NCBI GenBank assembly: GCA_030372335.1
Contig: JAUDCW010000004.1
Length of the DNA stretch: 64,000 nt
From: JALCOL01 sp022649665
GTDB taxonomy: Bacteria; Bacillota; Bacilli; Lactobacillales; Enterococcaceae
Strand: one strand, 5' to 3'
A program made the translations under genes and the position numbers. The notes below the pieces were generated by a model. The model saw only the letters and a list, made by a program, of their open reading frames with translations, had not been told where the DNA came from and made no database searches. This document shows positions 41,754 through 49,990 of this stretch, in pieces (position 1 is the first letter of the stretch; the number at the start of each line of letters is the position of its first letter).

Positions 41754-42584
41754 TCATGCGATTAAGCTCTTCTTCTGACCAAAATAAAGTAATGCTTCAA
41801 GTGCTCCGCCGCCGATCGTTCGAGCTTTGTCGGAGATCGTCATATAGTCGACCTCTTCTTTGGAACGCGGATCGACATCGGCGACTTTCATCCCTTCCGG
41901 TACGCGGATCCCGTCCAAGATCAAGCCGCGCAAGATCCCGGTTAAAGGCGATGGAACAGCGATGTCTCCTACATAGAACAGCGTCTCGCCTTTTTTAACC
42001 GAATCGCCGATCTCATGAAGGTGTTTTATGACACCGTTCGCCGGCGAATGCACGACCCGCTCAGCACTTTTGCCGCCTAATACGCCTGGGATCCCGGTAT
42101 TCGGGATCGGCTTGCCTGCGAAAATGATCCGGCCCAGCCGATGCCCGCGCATCGTTTCGATCACAGCATCGCAGTCTTGACCGGCGTCAAATCCCGGCCC
42201 GAGTGCGATCACGATCGGCGCCATTTCTTTCGTCGTTCCCAAGTTCTTCTTTGCCAAGATCGCATCGATCACTGCGGTCGGCTGTAATGCCTGGACTTTT
42301 TCACCAGTCGGGTCGACCATGATCGGGATCTTGCCGGCCGCCCATACGGCTTCGGCTTCCTCTGGCGCTTCGATGCGTTTGGCGATCATTCCTTCGACCG
42401 AAAATTCGCCGGAACGGATCGCTTCGCACAAGGCGACCGTCCGCCGGATCGCAAGCGGATTCGCCGTTTCGAGGATGATCACTTTAAAGCCGCTGCGAAA
42501 CAGCTTTTGGATCGTGCCGGTTGCCAAGTCGCCGCCGCCGCGAACTGCGACGATCGTTTCATTGATCAGTTTTGCTTTTGCCAT
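41754..42584 (-). CDS. yqeB: Selenium-dependent molybdenum hydroxylase maturation protein YqeB
   Basis: A 276-residue protein of the YqeB family, a marker of selenium-dependent molybdenum hydroxylase systems. It opens VAVRGGGDLATGTIQKLFRS, a Rossmann-like nucleotide motif related to XdhC proteins. It also has VIALGPGFDAGQDCDAVIET, AGKPIPNTGIPGVLGGKSAE and the C-terminal ISDKARTIGGGALEALLYF. A role in inserting or handling labile selenium at the Mo cofactor is proposed for the family; the reaction is not known. It is last in the selenium operon, overlapping yqeC by 19 bases. Confidence 0.93.
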   Translation of the reverse strand: MAKAKLINETIVAVRGGGDLATGTIQKLFRSGFKVIILETANPLAIRRTVALCEAIRSGEFSVEGMIAKRIEAPEEAEAVWAAGKIPIMVDPTGEKVQALQPTAVIDAILAKKNLGTTKEMAPIVIALGPGFDAGQDCDAVIETMRGHRLGRIIFAGKPIPNTGIPGVLGGKSAERVVHSPANGVIKHLHEIGDSVKKGETLFYVGDIAVPSPLTGILRGLILDGIRVPEGMKVADVDPRSKEEVDYMTISDKARTIGGGALEALLYFGQKKSLIA

Positions 42585-43312
42585 AAGACTTCTCCTTTTT
42601 TCTCGATGATGCTGCCGAAAATGATCCGCTCAAGCTTTTGGATCGTGCGCGGATTTTTTTTTAAGGCTGCTGTGATCTTCAACGCTTTTTCATAGGACGC
42701 CGGCCGGTCGCCTTGGCTGAAATACAATATATTTCGCCCGTGCGCTTTTTCAAACATCCCGCGCGCTCCTAAGACGAGCTGTGCGATTTTTTCAGGTGCA
42801 AGTGTTTCGCCGGATGTGCTGTTCGTCGCCTGCAAAAATTCCGGCAAGCAGTGGATCAGCTCTGCTGAAATTTTATGTCCCAAGACCCACGCCGGCAAAA
42901 CACCGATCGTCACCGTCGTTGCCGGCAGCACGACAGGTTCAAATGAGCGCCAACCTTTTAAAGGCAGACGTTTGGAACCGTCTGCCTCTAAAAAAGTATA
43001 GTCATAATCCGCCGCCAATTGTTCCCACCACGCAAGCGGCAGCGACGCAAATTTTTTTCCTGGAATATCGACTTTGCCGAGGACCGTGACCCCCGTTTGC
43101 GCTTTTAGCACAGGGAAAGTTTCTTTGACCTCGATCAAACGGTCATAATGAAATTTTCGCGGATAAGCGATCTTAGTGGTCGTTCCCATCAGCACTTTTT
43201 GACTGCGATAGCGGTCCGCTAAATACTCCATCAAGGACGTTTTTCCGCCGCCGCCGATCAGCGAAACGATCGTCGGCGTTTCCAGAGCAAAACAAGCTGC
43301 TAATTCTTCCAC
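42566..43312 (-). CDS. yqeC: Putative selenium-dependent hydroxylase accessory protein YqeC
   Basis: A 248-residue predicted P-loop NTPase of the YqeC family, found only with selenium-dependent molybdenum hydroxylases. The nucleotide loop is VSLIGGGGKTSLMEYLADRY near residue 16; TFLEADGSKRLPLKGW and VLGHKISAELIHCLPEF are further family blocks. The start is GTG at 43312, with AGGAAG ten bases upstream and a 13-base overlap with the DUF3343 gene. Probably acts in cofactor maturation; the precise step is unknown. Confidence 0.92.
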   Translation of the reverse strand: MEELAACFALETPTIVSLIGGGGKTSLMEYLADRYRSQKVLMGTTTKIAYPRKFHYDRLIEVKETFPVLKAQTGVTVLGKVDIPGKKFASLPLAWWEQLAADYDYTFLEADGSKRLPLKGWRSFEPVVLPATTVTIGVLPAWVLGHKISAELIHCLPEFLQATNSTSGETLAPEKIAQLVLGARGMFEKAHGRNILYFSQGDRPASYEKALKITAALKKNPRTIQKLERIIFGSIIEKKGEVLWQKQN

Positions 43313-43560
43313 GAAGTATACTTCCTTTCGCCAAGTTCGCCGGTCACAGTAAAAATCTCGAGGATCGCAATTTTTTGTTCAGCGAGAACTTTTTGTGCTG
43401 CCGCGACTTCCGGTTTTGATTCGATCCTGAGACCGATCCCGCAGCGGTCAGACAACTCCGAGGGCAGACTCATCACATAGACCGCGACATCGGCCGCCTC
43501 AAGTGCCTTCTCCGCGCGGATCGCGTCATGCGTATTTTGAAATGTAAAAAGATATTCCAT
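43300..43560 (-). CDS. DUF3343 protein, putative Se/S carrier
   Basis: An 86-residue protein of the DUF3343 family, described as a putative selenium/sulfur carrier. It opens YLFTFQNTHDAIRAEKALEA and has the single conserved cysteine in LSDRCGIGLRI near residue 40, the likely persulfide or perselenide site. It lies between yedF and yqeC in the selenium operon, with a 14-base gap to yedF, consistent with relay of selenium from desulfurase/SelD to the Mo site. Confidence 0.9.
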   Translation of the reverse strand: MEYLFTFQNTHDAIRAEKALEAADVAVYVMSLPSELSDRCGIGLRIESKPEVAAAQKVLAEQKIAILEIFTVTGELGERKYTSWKN

Positions 43561-43574
43561 ATCGTTTAGTTCCC

Positions 43575-44171
43575 TTACAGGTTGATGACTTTATCAGCAG
43601 CATCAAGTGTATCGACGATCCCATACATGTTGGTGATCTCGCCGATCGCCACTTTGTCCGTCAGATTATAATAATCAGTACATGTTCCGCAAGTCGAGAT
43701 CTGCGCACCTTTTTCAGAGAGCGTCTGCAAATCTTTTAAGACGGGGGAGCCCTCTGTCGTCAAAAATGCGCCGCCGTTGAAGAACAGTAAATGTTCCGGG
43801 GTCGTGTCAAGTTCAGTCAGCGAATAAATGAAGCTCTTCATCAAAACACTGCCAAGTTCTTCATCATCGCCGCCGAGCGTTTTGTGGCCGATCGCGATGA
43901 TCAAGCCTTCATGATGTTCTGCTTGATCGGCGTGATCTTCCGGCACATGGACGGTCACGAGATATTCTTCTTCTTTCGGCTGTTCGACTTCGACTGAGAA
44001 CCCCATTCCGTTCGCTAATTTTTGGATATTTTCCACCGCAACTTTGTTATCGACCAAAATCTTGACGGTCCCGGCTTTTTTATCCAATTGCCGCGCCGCT
44101 TTTTTGACTGCGATCACGGGAAGCGGACATGGTTTGCCTAAAGCGTTGATGATTTCATTTTCTTTTGTCAT
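43575..44171 (-). CDS. yedF: Selenium metabolism protein YedF (TusA-like + DsrE-like)
   Basis: A 198-residue two-domain protein. The N-terminal TusA/SirA-like domain has INALGKPCPLPVIAVKKAAR with the sulfur-carrier cysteine in CPLP at residue ~14. The C-terminal DsrE-like domain has IAIGHKTLGGDDEELGSVLM and a cysteine-bearing GAQISTCGTCTDYYNL near residue 160. This fusion is the selenium-metabolism YedF family, strictly linked to selD. Likely carries reactive sulfur or selenium between desulfurase, SelD and Mo-enzyme maturation. It lies 17 bases after selD. Confidence 0.93.
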   Translation of the reverse strand: MTKENEIINALGKPCPLPVIAVKKAARQLDKKAGTVKILVDNKVAVENIQKLANGMGFSVEVEQPKEEEYLVTVHVPEDHADQAEHHEGLIIAIGHKTLGGDDEELGSVLMKSFIYSLTELDTTPEHLLFFNGGAFLTTEGSPVLKDLQTLSEKGAQISTCGTCTDYYNLTDKVAIGEITNMYGIVDTLDAADKVINL

Positions 44172-44188
44172 GAGTAATACACTCCTTT

Positions 44189-45211
44189 TTAAAACACCTG
44201 AATTGCTTGGCTTTCGCGGTCGACGACCATCCCGATCATCCGTGCCGCCGGGTCATCCTTTTGGATCTCTTCTAGCAGTTGTTCCGCGTCTTCAGCTGCG
44301 ACACTGATCAAAAGACCGCCCGACGTTTGCGGGTCGAACATGATCTCCTGCATGGCCGGTTCGATCGCATCAAGATCGATCTCGCCTTGAACCGCTTCAC
44401 GGTTCCGTTCGCCGGCTGCAGTGAATAAATATTCCTTCGCATAATCATACGCTTTCGGCAAAAGCGGCAATTGTTCCGTATCGATCACCAGCGTATGCTT
44501 CTTGCCGGCCATTTCCATCGCGTGGATCAACAGACCAAAGCCGGTCACATCCGTACAAGCATGGACCGCATGACCAGCGAGCTTTTCAGCAGCATATTTG
44601 TTTAAACGCTCCATCGAATCGGTCGCCGCTTGCACGCTTTCTTTATCCGCCATCTCGCCGCGCAAAGCGGACATCACCAGACCAACGCCTAATGCTTTGG
44701 TCAAGATCAATGCATCGCCGGTTTCAGGCGTATTGTTTAAAATAATATTTTTAGGATCGATCTTGCCGGTGACCGCCAAACCGTATTTCGGTTCATGGTC
44801 ATAGATCGAATGTCCTCCGGCTAAAACGCCGCCGGCTTCGATGATCTTCTCGGAGCCGCCGCGCAAGATCTCCGCTAATTTTGCTTTGTCCATCTTTTGC
44901 GGGAAACAAACCATATTCAAAGCAAATAAAACCGTCCCGCCCATCGCATAAACATCGCTCAAGGCATTCGCCGCCGCGATCTTGCCGAATGTATAGGGGT
45001 CTTCGACCATTGGCGAAAAAAAATCCATCGTCGAGATCAAAGCCGTCTGTTCATCGATTTTGTAAACAGCAGCGTCATCTGTCGTATCATAACCGACTAA
45101 AAGATCGGGGTCGCTTTTATGCGGCAGCGCTGCCAAATAGCGGTTCAATGCATCGGGTTCGATTTTCGCTCCGCAGCCGCCTGAAGTACAAGATGATAAA
45201 AAATCTTCCAT
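44189..45211 (-). CDS. selD: Selenide, water dikinase
   Basis: Makes selenophosphate from selenide and ATP. The 340-residue protein carries the catalytic region TSGGCGAKIEPDALNRYL with Cys and Lys (cysteine form, no selenocysteine). The ATP-binding aspartates are in VGYDTTDDAAVYKID, then AANALSDVYAMGGTVLFALN and VHACTDVTGFGLLIHAMEMA, plus FDPQTSGGLLISV. GGAGG precedes the ATG. No selA, selB or tRNA-Sec gene is in the window. Its place between a cysteine desulfurase and yedF/yqeC/yqeB points to the orphan-SelD role in labile-selenium Mo enzymes. Confidence 0.97.
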   Translation of the reverse strand: MEDFLSSCTSGGCGAKIEPDALNRYLAALPHKSDPDLLVGYDTTDDAAVYKIDEQTALISTMDFFSPMVEDPYTFGKIAAANALSDVYAMGGTVLFALNMVCFPQKMDKAKLAEILRGGSEKIIEAGGVLAGGHSIYDHEPKYGLAVTGKIDPKNIILNNTPETGDALILTKALGVGLVMSALRGEMADKESVQAATDSMERLNKYAAEKLAGHAVHACTDVTGFGLLIHAMEMAGKKHTLVIDTEQLPLLPKAYDYAKEYLFTAAGERNREAVQGEIDLDAIEPAMQEIMFDPQTSGGLLISVAAEDAEQLLEEIQKDDPAARMIGMVVDRESQAIQVF

Positions 45212-45232
45212 GAAAAATGCCTCCTTTCTGAT

Positions 45233-46390
45233 TTAATTGGGCAATAACTCATGGATCGCCTTCAAAGTGAGTGCGATTTCTTCTTCTGTTGTAGCATATC
45301 CGAAACTAAAGCGCAATGCACCGGTCGCAAGTGTCCCGGCCAGCCGGTGGGCGAGCGGTGCACAGTGGAGCCCGCTGCGGGTGATGACCCCATATTTTTC
45401 AAAAAGCGCCTGCCCGAGTTCTGCCGGATCTGCGTGTTCAGGAACGACTGAAACGACCGGGACTAACTCGTCTGCGTGATCTGCTCCGGGACCTAAAACG
45501 CGCAGCGGCAAGCCTGCCAGCCCAGCTAAGAACTGCTGCGTCAAGCTGCGTTCATGTTCTGCGACTTGCAGATAATCCATCTCTTGAAGGGCCTGGATCC
45601 CCGCCCCCAAACTCAAGATCCCGAGAGTATTCGGTGTTCCCGGTTCATACTTGTCCGGCAAAAAGTCCGGCATCGTCAAGAGTTCTGAGGCGCTGCCGGT
45701 CCCGCCGGCCAGCCAAGGCGCGAGGTGTTTTTCCATTCCCGCCCCCAAAACAAAGCCGCCGCTGCCGGCGAGACCCAGCAAACTTTTGTGGCCGGTGAAT
45801 GCCAAATAGTCGATCGACTGCATTTTCATATCGATCGGTAAAAATCCAGCTGTTTGCGCGGCATCCAAAACAGTCAGGATTCCCTGTGCTTTTGCCCGCG
45901 CGAACAATTCGCCGATCGGCTGGATCGTTCCCAACACATTCGACGCGTGGTTCATGACCAGCAGATCGACATCCGCCGTCAGCATTTCTTTGGCGTCTTC
46001 CAGCCGCAGTTCGCCGGCTTCATCCATCGGCAGATAACGCACGGTGATCTTGCCAGCGTCTTCAAGCAGCGCGAGCGGACGCAAGACAGAATTGTGTTCC
46101 AAAGGAGTCGTCAAAACCGTCTTTCTTCCGTGTTCCAGCAAACCATGCAAGATCATATTCAAAGACGTCGTGACGTTCGGGGTAAAGATAACATTTGCCG
46201 AAGCCGGTCCGCCGAAAAAGTCATTGACCGCTTCGCGAACAGCCAGGATCTGAAACCCATCGGAAACACCGGGCAGTGCGCGGTGCAGGTTCAGATCATG
46301 GTTCTCTTTTAAAAAGCGGACAGCAGTATCAATGACCGTTTTTGGTTTCTGAGCAGAAGTCGCCGCCCAATTGAGGTAAATAGTTTCCAT
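45233..46390 (-). CDS. Cysteine desulfurase-family PLP enzyme linked to selD
   Basis: A 385-residue class V aminotransferase-fold enzyme related to NifS/IscS/CsdA. The PLP lysine is in YLAFTGHKSLLGLAGSGGFV (residue ~200), the PLP-phosphate/substrate motif TTPLEHNSVLRPL (residue ~90), and the active-site cysteine in GVITRSGLHCAPLAHRLAG (residue ~340). It belongs to the desulfurase branch repeatedly found beside selD in these systems. It probably releases selenium or sulfur from (seleno)cysteine for SelD and YedF. GGAGG lies seven bases before the ATG. The start lies inside the 3' end of the upstream mocA-like gene. Confidence 0.93.
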   Translation of the reverse strand: METIYLNWAATSAQKPKTVIDTAVRFLKENHDLNLHRALPGVSDGFQILAVREAVNDFFGGPASANVIFTPNVTTSLNMILHGLLEHGRKTVLTTPLEHNSVLRPLALLEDAGKITVRYLPMDEAGELRLEDAKEMLTADVDLLVMNHASNVLGTIQPIGELFARAKAQGILTVLDAAQTAGFLPIDMKMQSIDYLAFTGHKSLLGLAGSGGFVLGAGMEKHLAPWLAGGTGSASELLTMPDFLPDKYEPGTPNTLGILSLGAGIQALQEMDYLQVAEHERSLTQQFLAGLAGLPLRVLGPGADHADELVPVVSVVPEHADPAELGQALFEKYGVITRSGLHCAPLAHRLAGTLATGALRFSFGYATTEEEIALTLKAIHELLPN

Positions 46391-47135
46391 AGCGTTTCCT
46401 CCGTGGATCATGTCCTTTGAGTGCATGCTGGGTGATCTTGCGATCGCGTTTCCAGACGAGGGCGCAGGCTTTGCGCGTATGCATCTCAAAATCATGACTC
46501 TTCGTATATTTTAAGCGCTTTTTGCCATTTAGTCGAGCAATCGTCTTTTCCGGTGAAACCGCCTTTTCCCCGATCAGCTGGCAGTATTTTGCCGGCGTAT
46601 CAAAATCTTCAAGCCGCCAGCTTTCTTTGATCGGCACCAAAAATTGGGCCGCCGGATGCGCTTTGCGAACAGCACGGCCGCCAGCAGACCCCGAAACACG
46701 CATCAGTTCATTTTTGAATTTTCCGCCAAACAAGATCGGGCTGTGAAACTTGCCCGCCGCGTCCGTTGGGATCGTGATCCGGTCGACCTTTCCGCAATCA
46801 ATGATTTGCTGAAGGATCGCCGGTGTCAAGAGCGGCTGATCGATCGGCAAATACAAAAACTGCTCGCCTTGCGCTTTTTTTGTGCCGATCCGCACGGAAG
46901 CACTTTGTCCAGACTTCCAGTCGCGATTCAGCAGCACCCGTACGCGGGCCGGGAAAGACAAATGCAGTGTATCTTTTGGGGAAACGACTGCGATCACTTC
47001 AGCATGCGGAATCTTAAGAGCCGTTTCAAGTGTTCGCGTGAAAAATGTCTTTCCTTCATAGGGAAGAAGCAGTTTATTATAACCCATCCGTTGTGATTGG
47101 CCGGAAGCCATCACAATGATACTTGTAAAGACCAT
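46329..47135 (-). CDS. MocA/YgfJ-type molybdenum cofactor nucleotidyltransferase with C-terminal extension
   Basis: A 268-residue MobA-like NTP transferase that probably attaches CMP to molybdopterin for the Mo hydroxylases. The signature is IIVMASGQSQRMGYNKLLLP near the N-terminus, with LYLPIDQPLLTPAILQQI and KFHSPILFGGKFKNELMRVS as in YgfJ/MocA. Family proteins are about 190 residues; here a basic tail of ~75 residues (HTRKACALVWKRDRKITQHA) overlaps the desulfurase gene by 62 bases. The start at 47135 has GGGAGG and follows a strong promoter; earlier in-frame ATGs lie almost at the transcription start. Confidence 0.88.
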   Translation of the reverse strand: MVFTSIIVMASGQSQRMGYNKLLLPYEGKTFFTRTLETALKIPHAEVIAVVSPKDTLHLSFPARVRVLLNRDWKSGQSASVRIGTKKAQGEQFLYLPIDQPLLTPAILQQIIDCGKVDRITIPTDAAGKFHSPILFGGKFKNELMRVSGSAGGRAVRKAHPAAQFLVPIKESWRLEDFDTPAKYCQLIGEKAVSPEKTIARLNGKKRLKYTKSHDFEMHTRKACALVWKRDRKITQHALKGHDPRRKRYGNYLPQLGGDFCSETKNGH

Positions 47136-47181
47136 TTCTTTCTTCCTCCCGAACAGCATACTTTTCATTCCAATCCCTCTT

Positions 47182-47210
47182 ATTATAATTTTAAACGTGC
47201 GCTTAATCAA
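47182..47210 (-). promoter_or_regulatory. Sigma-A promoter of the selenium maturation operon
   Basis: On the minus strand TTGATT (47210-47205) and TATAAT (47187-47182) are 17 bases apart. It lies just downstream of the terminator of the 2Fe-2S/Mo hydroxylase and 47 bases before the mocA-like ATG, making mocA-desulfurase-selD-yedF-DUF3343-yqeC-yqeB a separate unit. Confidence 0.8.
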
Positions 47211-47217
47211 CTGATAC

Positions 47218-47250
47218 AAAAAAAGAAGCACGGCTTGCACCGTACTTCTT
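47218..47250 (-). terminator. Intrinsic terminator of the 2Fe-2S/Mo hydroxylase gene
   Basis: AAGAAGCACGG and CCGTACTTCTT pair over 11 positions with one mismatch around a six-base loop; seven T follow on the minus strand, 22 bases past the stop. Confidence 0.88.
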
Positions 47251-47272
47251 AAGATTTGACCTTTGATCGATT

Positions 47273-49855
47273 TTATTTGCGTTTTTTCTTCGCATATGCA
47301 GTATTTTCAAGCGGCAATACCGTACGAAGCTGTTTGTCCATGGCATAATAAGCGCCGCCGATTGCCGGAGCGATCGGGATCGTTGCCAATTCGCCGACTC
47401 CTTTGATGCCGTATGCCAAACCGTCGTGAAGACCTTTCGCTTGGGCGAAGGAGATTTCGATCGGCGGGATCTGTGCCGCATTCAAAAGCCCGAGCGTTGC
47501 ATATTTTGCTTTGACATAACCATGGTCCATCGCGAAGTGTTCTGTCAGCGCATAGCCCATGCCCATGACGATTCCGCCTTCGATTTGACCTTCAGCAGAT
47601 TTCGGATTGATGATTTGACCGACATCATAAGATGCAGTAACTTTCGTCAATTTGCCGTCGTCATCCATTTCAACGACTTCTGCGCAATAACCGTAGCCCG
47701 CGTGGCTGACTGGATATTTCTTGTCAGAACCCATCGGATCGGTTTCGGCCATGTATTCACCGTAAAATTCGCGGCCTTCCAAGTCTTCCATCGCAACCCC
47801 CATGTCGATCACTTGCCGCAATTGTTCGCAGGCGCGGCGGCAAGCTTCACCAGTAAAGAGACTTTGACGGGAAGCGGTCGTTGTTCCAGAGTTTGGTGTC
47901 CGGCGGGTATCCGGATGTTCTGCAACGATCATTTCAGGCGGTACATTGAGCGTTTCGCAAGCCACTTGCGTTGTAACAGTTGCCATCCCTTGACCGATAC
48001 AAGCTGCCGAAGTGCGGACGTGGAATTTGCCGTTTTCAACCGAAACGATGCAGCGGCCGGTATCCGGCAAGCCTACGCCAAGTCCGGAGTTTTTGAAGAA
48101 TGTGCAGACTCCAGCGTATTTTGCATTCTTATATGCATCGCGAACTTGATCCATACATTCGCGCAGTGCGCAGTTTTTCGAAACGATTTGACCATTCGGC
48201 AAAACATCCCCCGGGTCAACGATATTTTGATAACGGAAGTCGAATGGATCCATCCCGACTTTATCAGCTAGAACATTGATGCAGCTTTCGATCGCAAAAG
48301 CCGTTTGTGAAACCCCGAAACCGCGGAAAGCCCCAGCTGGCGGATTGTTCGTATAGATCGCGGAACCTTCGATATCGATATCTTGATAGTTGTAAGGACC
48401 TGCAGCGTGCGTACAAGCTCGTTGCAGTACTGGACCGCCGAGTGAAGCGTAAGCGCCGGTATCAGAGAAGATCACGGCTTTCATCCCAGTCAATTTACCT
48501 TCTTTTGTACAACCGACTGTGAAGTCCATTTCCATTGCGTGACGTTTTGGATGGATCATCAAACTTTCATCACGTGTGAACAAAACTTTAACTGGTTTTT
48601 TCAGCAGATAAGCAGCTAAACAAGCATGGTGCTGAACACTCATGTCTTCTTTTCCGCCGAATCCGCCGCCGACAAGCTGTGCTTGCACGTGGACTTGATC
48701 AGGGTCAAGACCGAGCATCCGTGCGCATTCGCGCTGTTCGTCAAAGATCCCTTGGCCGGCAGACCATAGCAGGACGCCGTCGCCTTCCGGTTGTGCGATC
48801 GCACATTCCGGTTCCATAAAGGCATGTTCATTGATCGGCACAGAGAAGTGTTCCGTCACGGTATAGTCAGAATTCATCAATTTTTGCTCCGCATCGCCGC
48901 GCAGCAAATGTTCATGGCTGAGCACGTTGCCTTCGCGATTCGCATGCAGCTGCGGTGCTCCAGGGGCGATCGCTTCTTTGATGGAAGTCACTGATTCAAG
49001 TTCTTCATAGTCGACTTTGACTAATTTTTTGATATCTTCAAGAGTATCTTTGTTACGTGAAACGACTAAAGCGATCGCATCACCGACAAAGCGCGTGATG
49101 TCGCCCTCTTTGATCATAACATCGTAATCAGATAAGAATTCCAAGTGACCGATCTTATTGTTGCCCGGAACATCTTCGGCAACGAAGACCGCTTCGCAAT
49201 CCGGATGAGCCAACGCTTCAGACTTATCGATCTTCAGCACTTTGGCCCGTGGATAAGCACTCCGGACAGCCGAGGCGAACAGCATCCCTGGTACCGTGAT
49301 ATCATCGACATAGTCCCCAGTACCAAGTGTTTTTTCGACTGCATCGACCCGGTGCAGATCATGACCCAATTTCCCGTCAGAATGCTCTTCAGGGATCGGT
49401 GTATTTTCATTGAACATTTTTTCAGCGATTTGGATCGCTTCAACGATTTTCACGTAGCCGGTACAGCGGCAGATATTCCCGCGCAATGCTTTGCGGATCT
49501 CTTCTTCCGTTGCTTCATTCTTTTTATTGAGCAGTCCTTGAGCAGCCATGACCATCCCGGGGATACAGTAGCCGCATTGAACCGCGCCTGCTTCTGCAAA
49601 CGCATATGCCCAAACATCTTTTTGGCGATCTGTCAGCCCTTCGATCGTGATGACTTCTTTACCTTCTAATTTCGAAAGATTGAATAAGCAGCTCTTGGAA
49701 GCCTTTCCATTAATCAACACAGTACACGCGCCACATGCGCCTTGATTACAGCCGTCTTTTGTTCCGGTCAATTCCAAGTCATAACGAAGAAACTCCATCA
49801 ATTTCTTGTTTTCTTCGCAAGTGTGTTCTTGACCATTCACTTTAACAGTGTACAT
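47273..49855 (-). CDS. Selenium-dependent xanthine dehydrogenase-type Mo hydroxylase (2Fe-2S + Mo fusion, XdhD-like)
   Basis: An 860-residue purine hydroxylase candidate. N-terminal domains bind two [2Fe-2S] clusters (CNQGACGACTVLINGKASKS; AVQCGYCIPGMVMAAQ; NICRCTGY). Two molybdopterin domains follow from residue ~165 with QLVGGGFGGKEDMS, the Arg in PPAGAFRGFGVSQ, and the catalytic base in GIKGVGELATIPIAPA. No FAD domain is present, as in the selenium-dependent xanthine dehydrogenase family and E. coli XdhD. Selenium would be a cofactor ligand; no in-frame TGA exists. The ATG at 49855 has GAGG nine bases upstream. It lies between the selenium operon and its XdhC chaperone. Confidence 0.92.
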   Translation of the reverse strand: MYTVKVNGQEHTCEENKKLMEFLRYDLELTGTKDGCNQGACGACTVLINGKASKSCLFNLSKLEGKEVITIEGLTDRQKDVWAYAFAEAGAVQCGYCIPGMVMAAQGLLNKKNEATEEEIRKALRGNICRCTGYVKIVEAIQIAEKMFNENTPIPEEHSDGKLGHDLHRVDAVEKTLGTGDYVDDITVPGMLFASAVRSAYPRAKVLKIDKSEALAHPDCEAVFVAEDVPGNNKIGHLEFLSDYDVMIKEGDITRFVGDAIALVVSRNKDTLEDIKKLVKVDYEELESVTSIKEAIAPGAPQLHANREGNVLSHEHLLRGDAEQKLMNSDYTVTEHFSVPINEHAFMEPECAIAQPEGDGVLLWSAGQGIFDEQRECARMLGLDPDQVHVQAQLVGGGFGGKEDMSVQHHACLAAYLLKKPVKVLFTRDESLMIHPKRHAMEMDFTVGCTKEGKLTGMKAVIFSDTGAYASLGGPVLQRACTHAAGPYNYQDIDIEGSAIYTNNPPAGAFRGFGVSQTAFAIESCINVLADKVGMDPFDFRYQNIVDPGDVLPNGQIVSKNCALRECMDQVRDAYKNAKYAGVCTFFKNSGLGVGLPDTGRCIVSVENGKFHVRTSAACIGQGMATVTTQVACETLNVPPEMIVAEHPDTRRTPNSGTTTASRQSLFTGEACRRACEQLRQVIDMGVAMEDLEGREFYGEYMAETDPMGSDKKYPVSHAGYGYCAEVVEMDDDGKLTKVTASYDVGQIINPKSAEGQIEGGIVMGMGYALTEHFAMDHGYVKAKYATLGLLNAAQIPPIEISFAQAKGLHDGLAYGIKGVGELATIPIAPAIGGAYYAMDKQLRTVLPLENTAYAKKKRK

Positions 49856-49937
49856 ATTCCACACCTCTGATTTAGTATTTTCTACAGTTACAGTATACAC
49901 TAAAAAAAATATTTTTTAAATGAAATTCTTTATTGCT

Positions 49938-49960
49938 CGTTATATTAAATTAAGATAGCG
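49938..49960. promoter_or_regulatory. Possible ModE-like box upstream of the Mo hydroxylase
   Basis: CGTTATATT at 49938 and ATAGCG ending at 49960 form an imperfect inverted repeat. The left half resembles half of the E. coli ModE operator (CGTTATAT). It lies about 85 bases upstream of the hydroxylase start, and a ModE N-domain gene lies 1 kb upstream. Suggestive only. Confidence 0.3.
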
Positions 49961-49990
49961 GTTGCGCGAACCGCTGATAATTCAACAAAT

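Noticed and set aside
45233..46390. SufS/IscS serving general Fe-S cluster assembly
   Set aside because: No suf or isc scaffold genes are adjacent, and the enzyme sits inside the selD operon in the desulfurase branch known from that context. A broader role cannot be excluded.
49956..49974. AGCGGTT/AACCGCT hairpin as a terminator of the XdhC chaperone gene
   Set aside because: A 7-bp stem with a five-base loop is present, but no T-tract follows on the minus strand, so read-through into the hydroxylase gene is likely. Not listed as a terminator.
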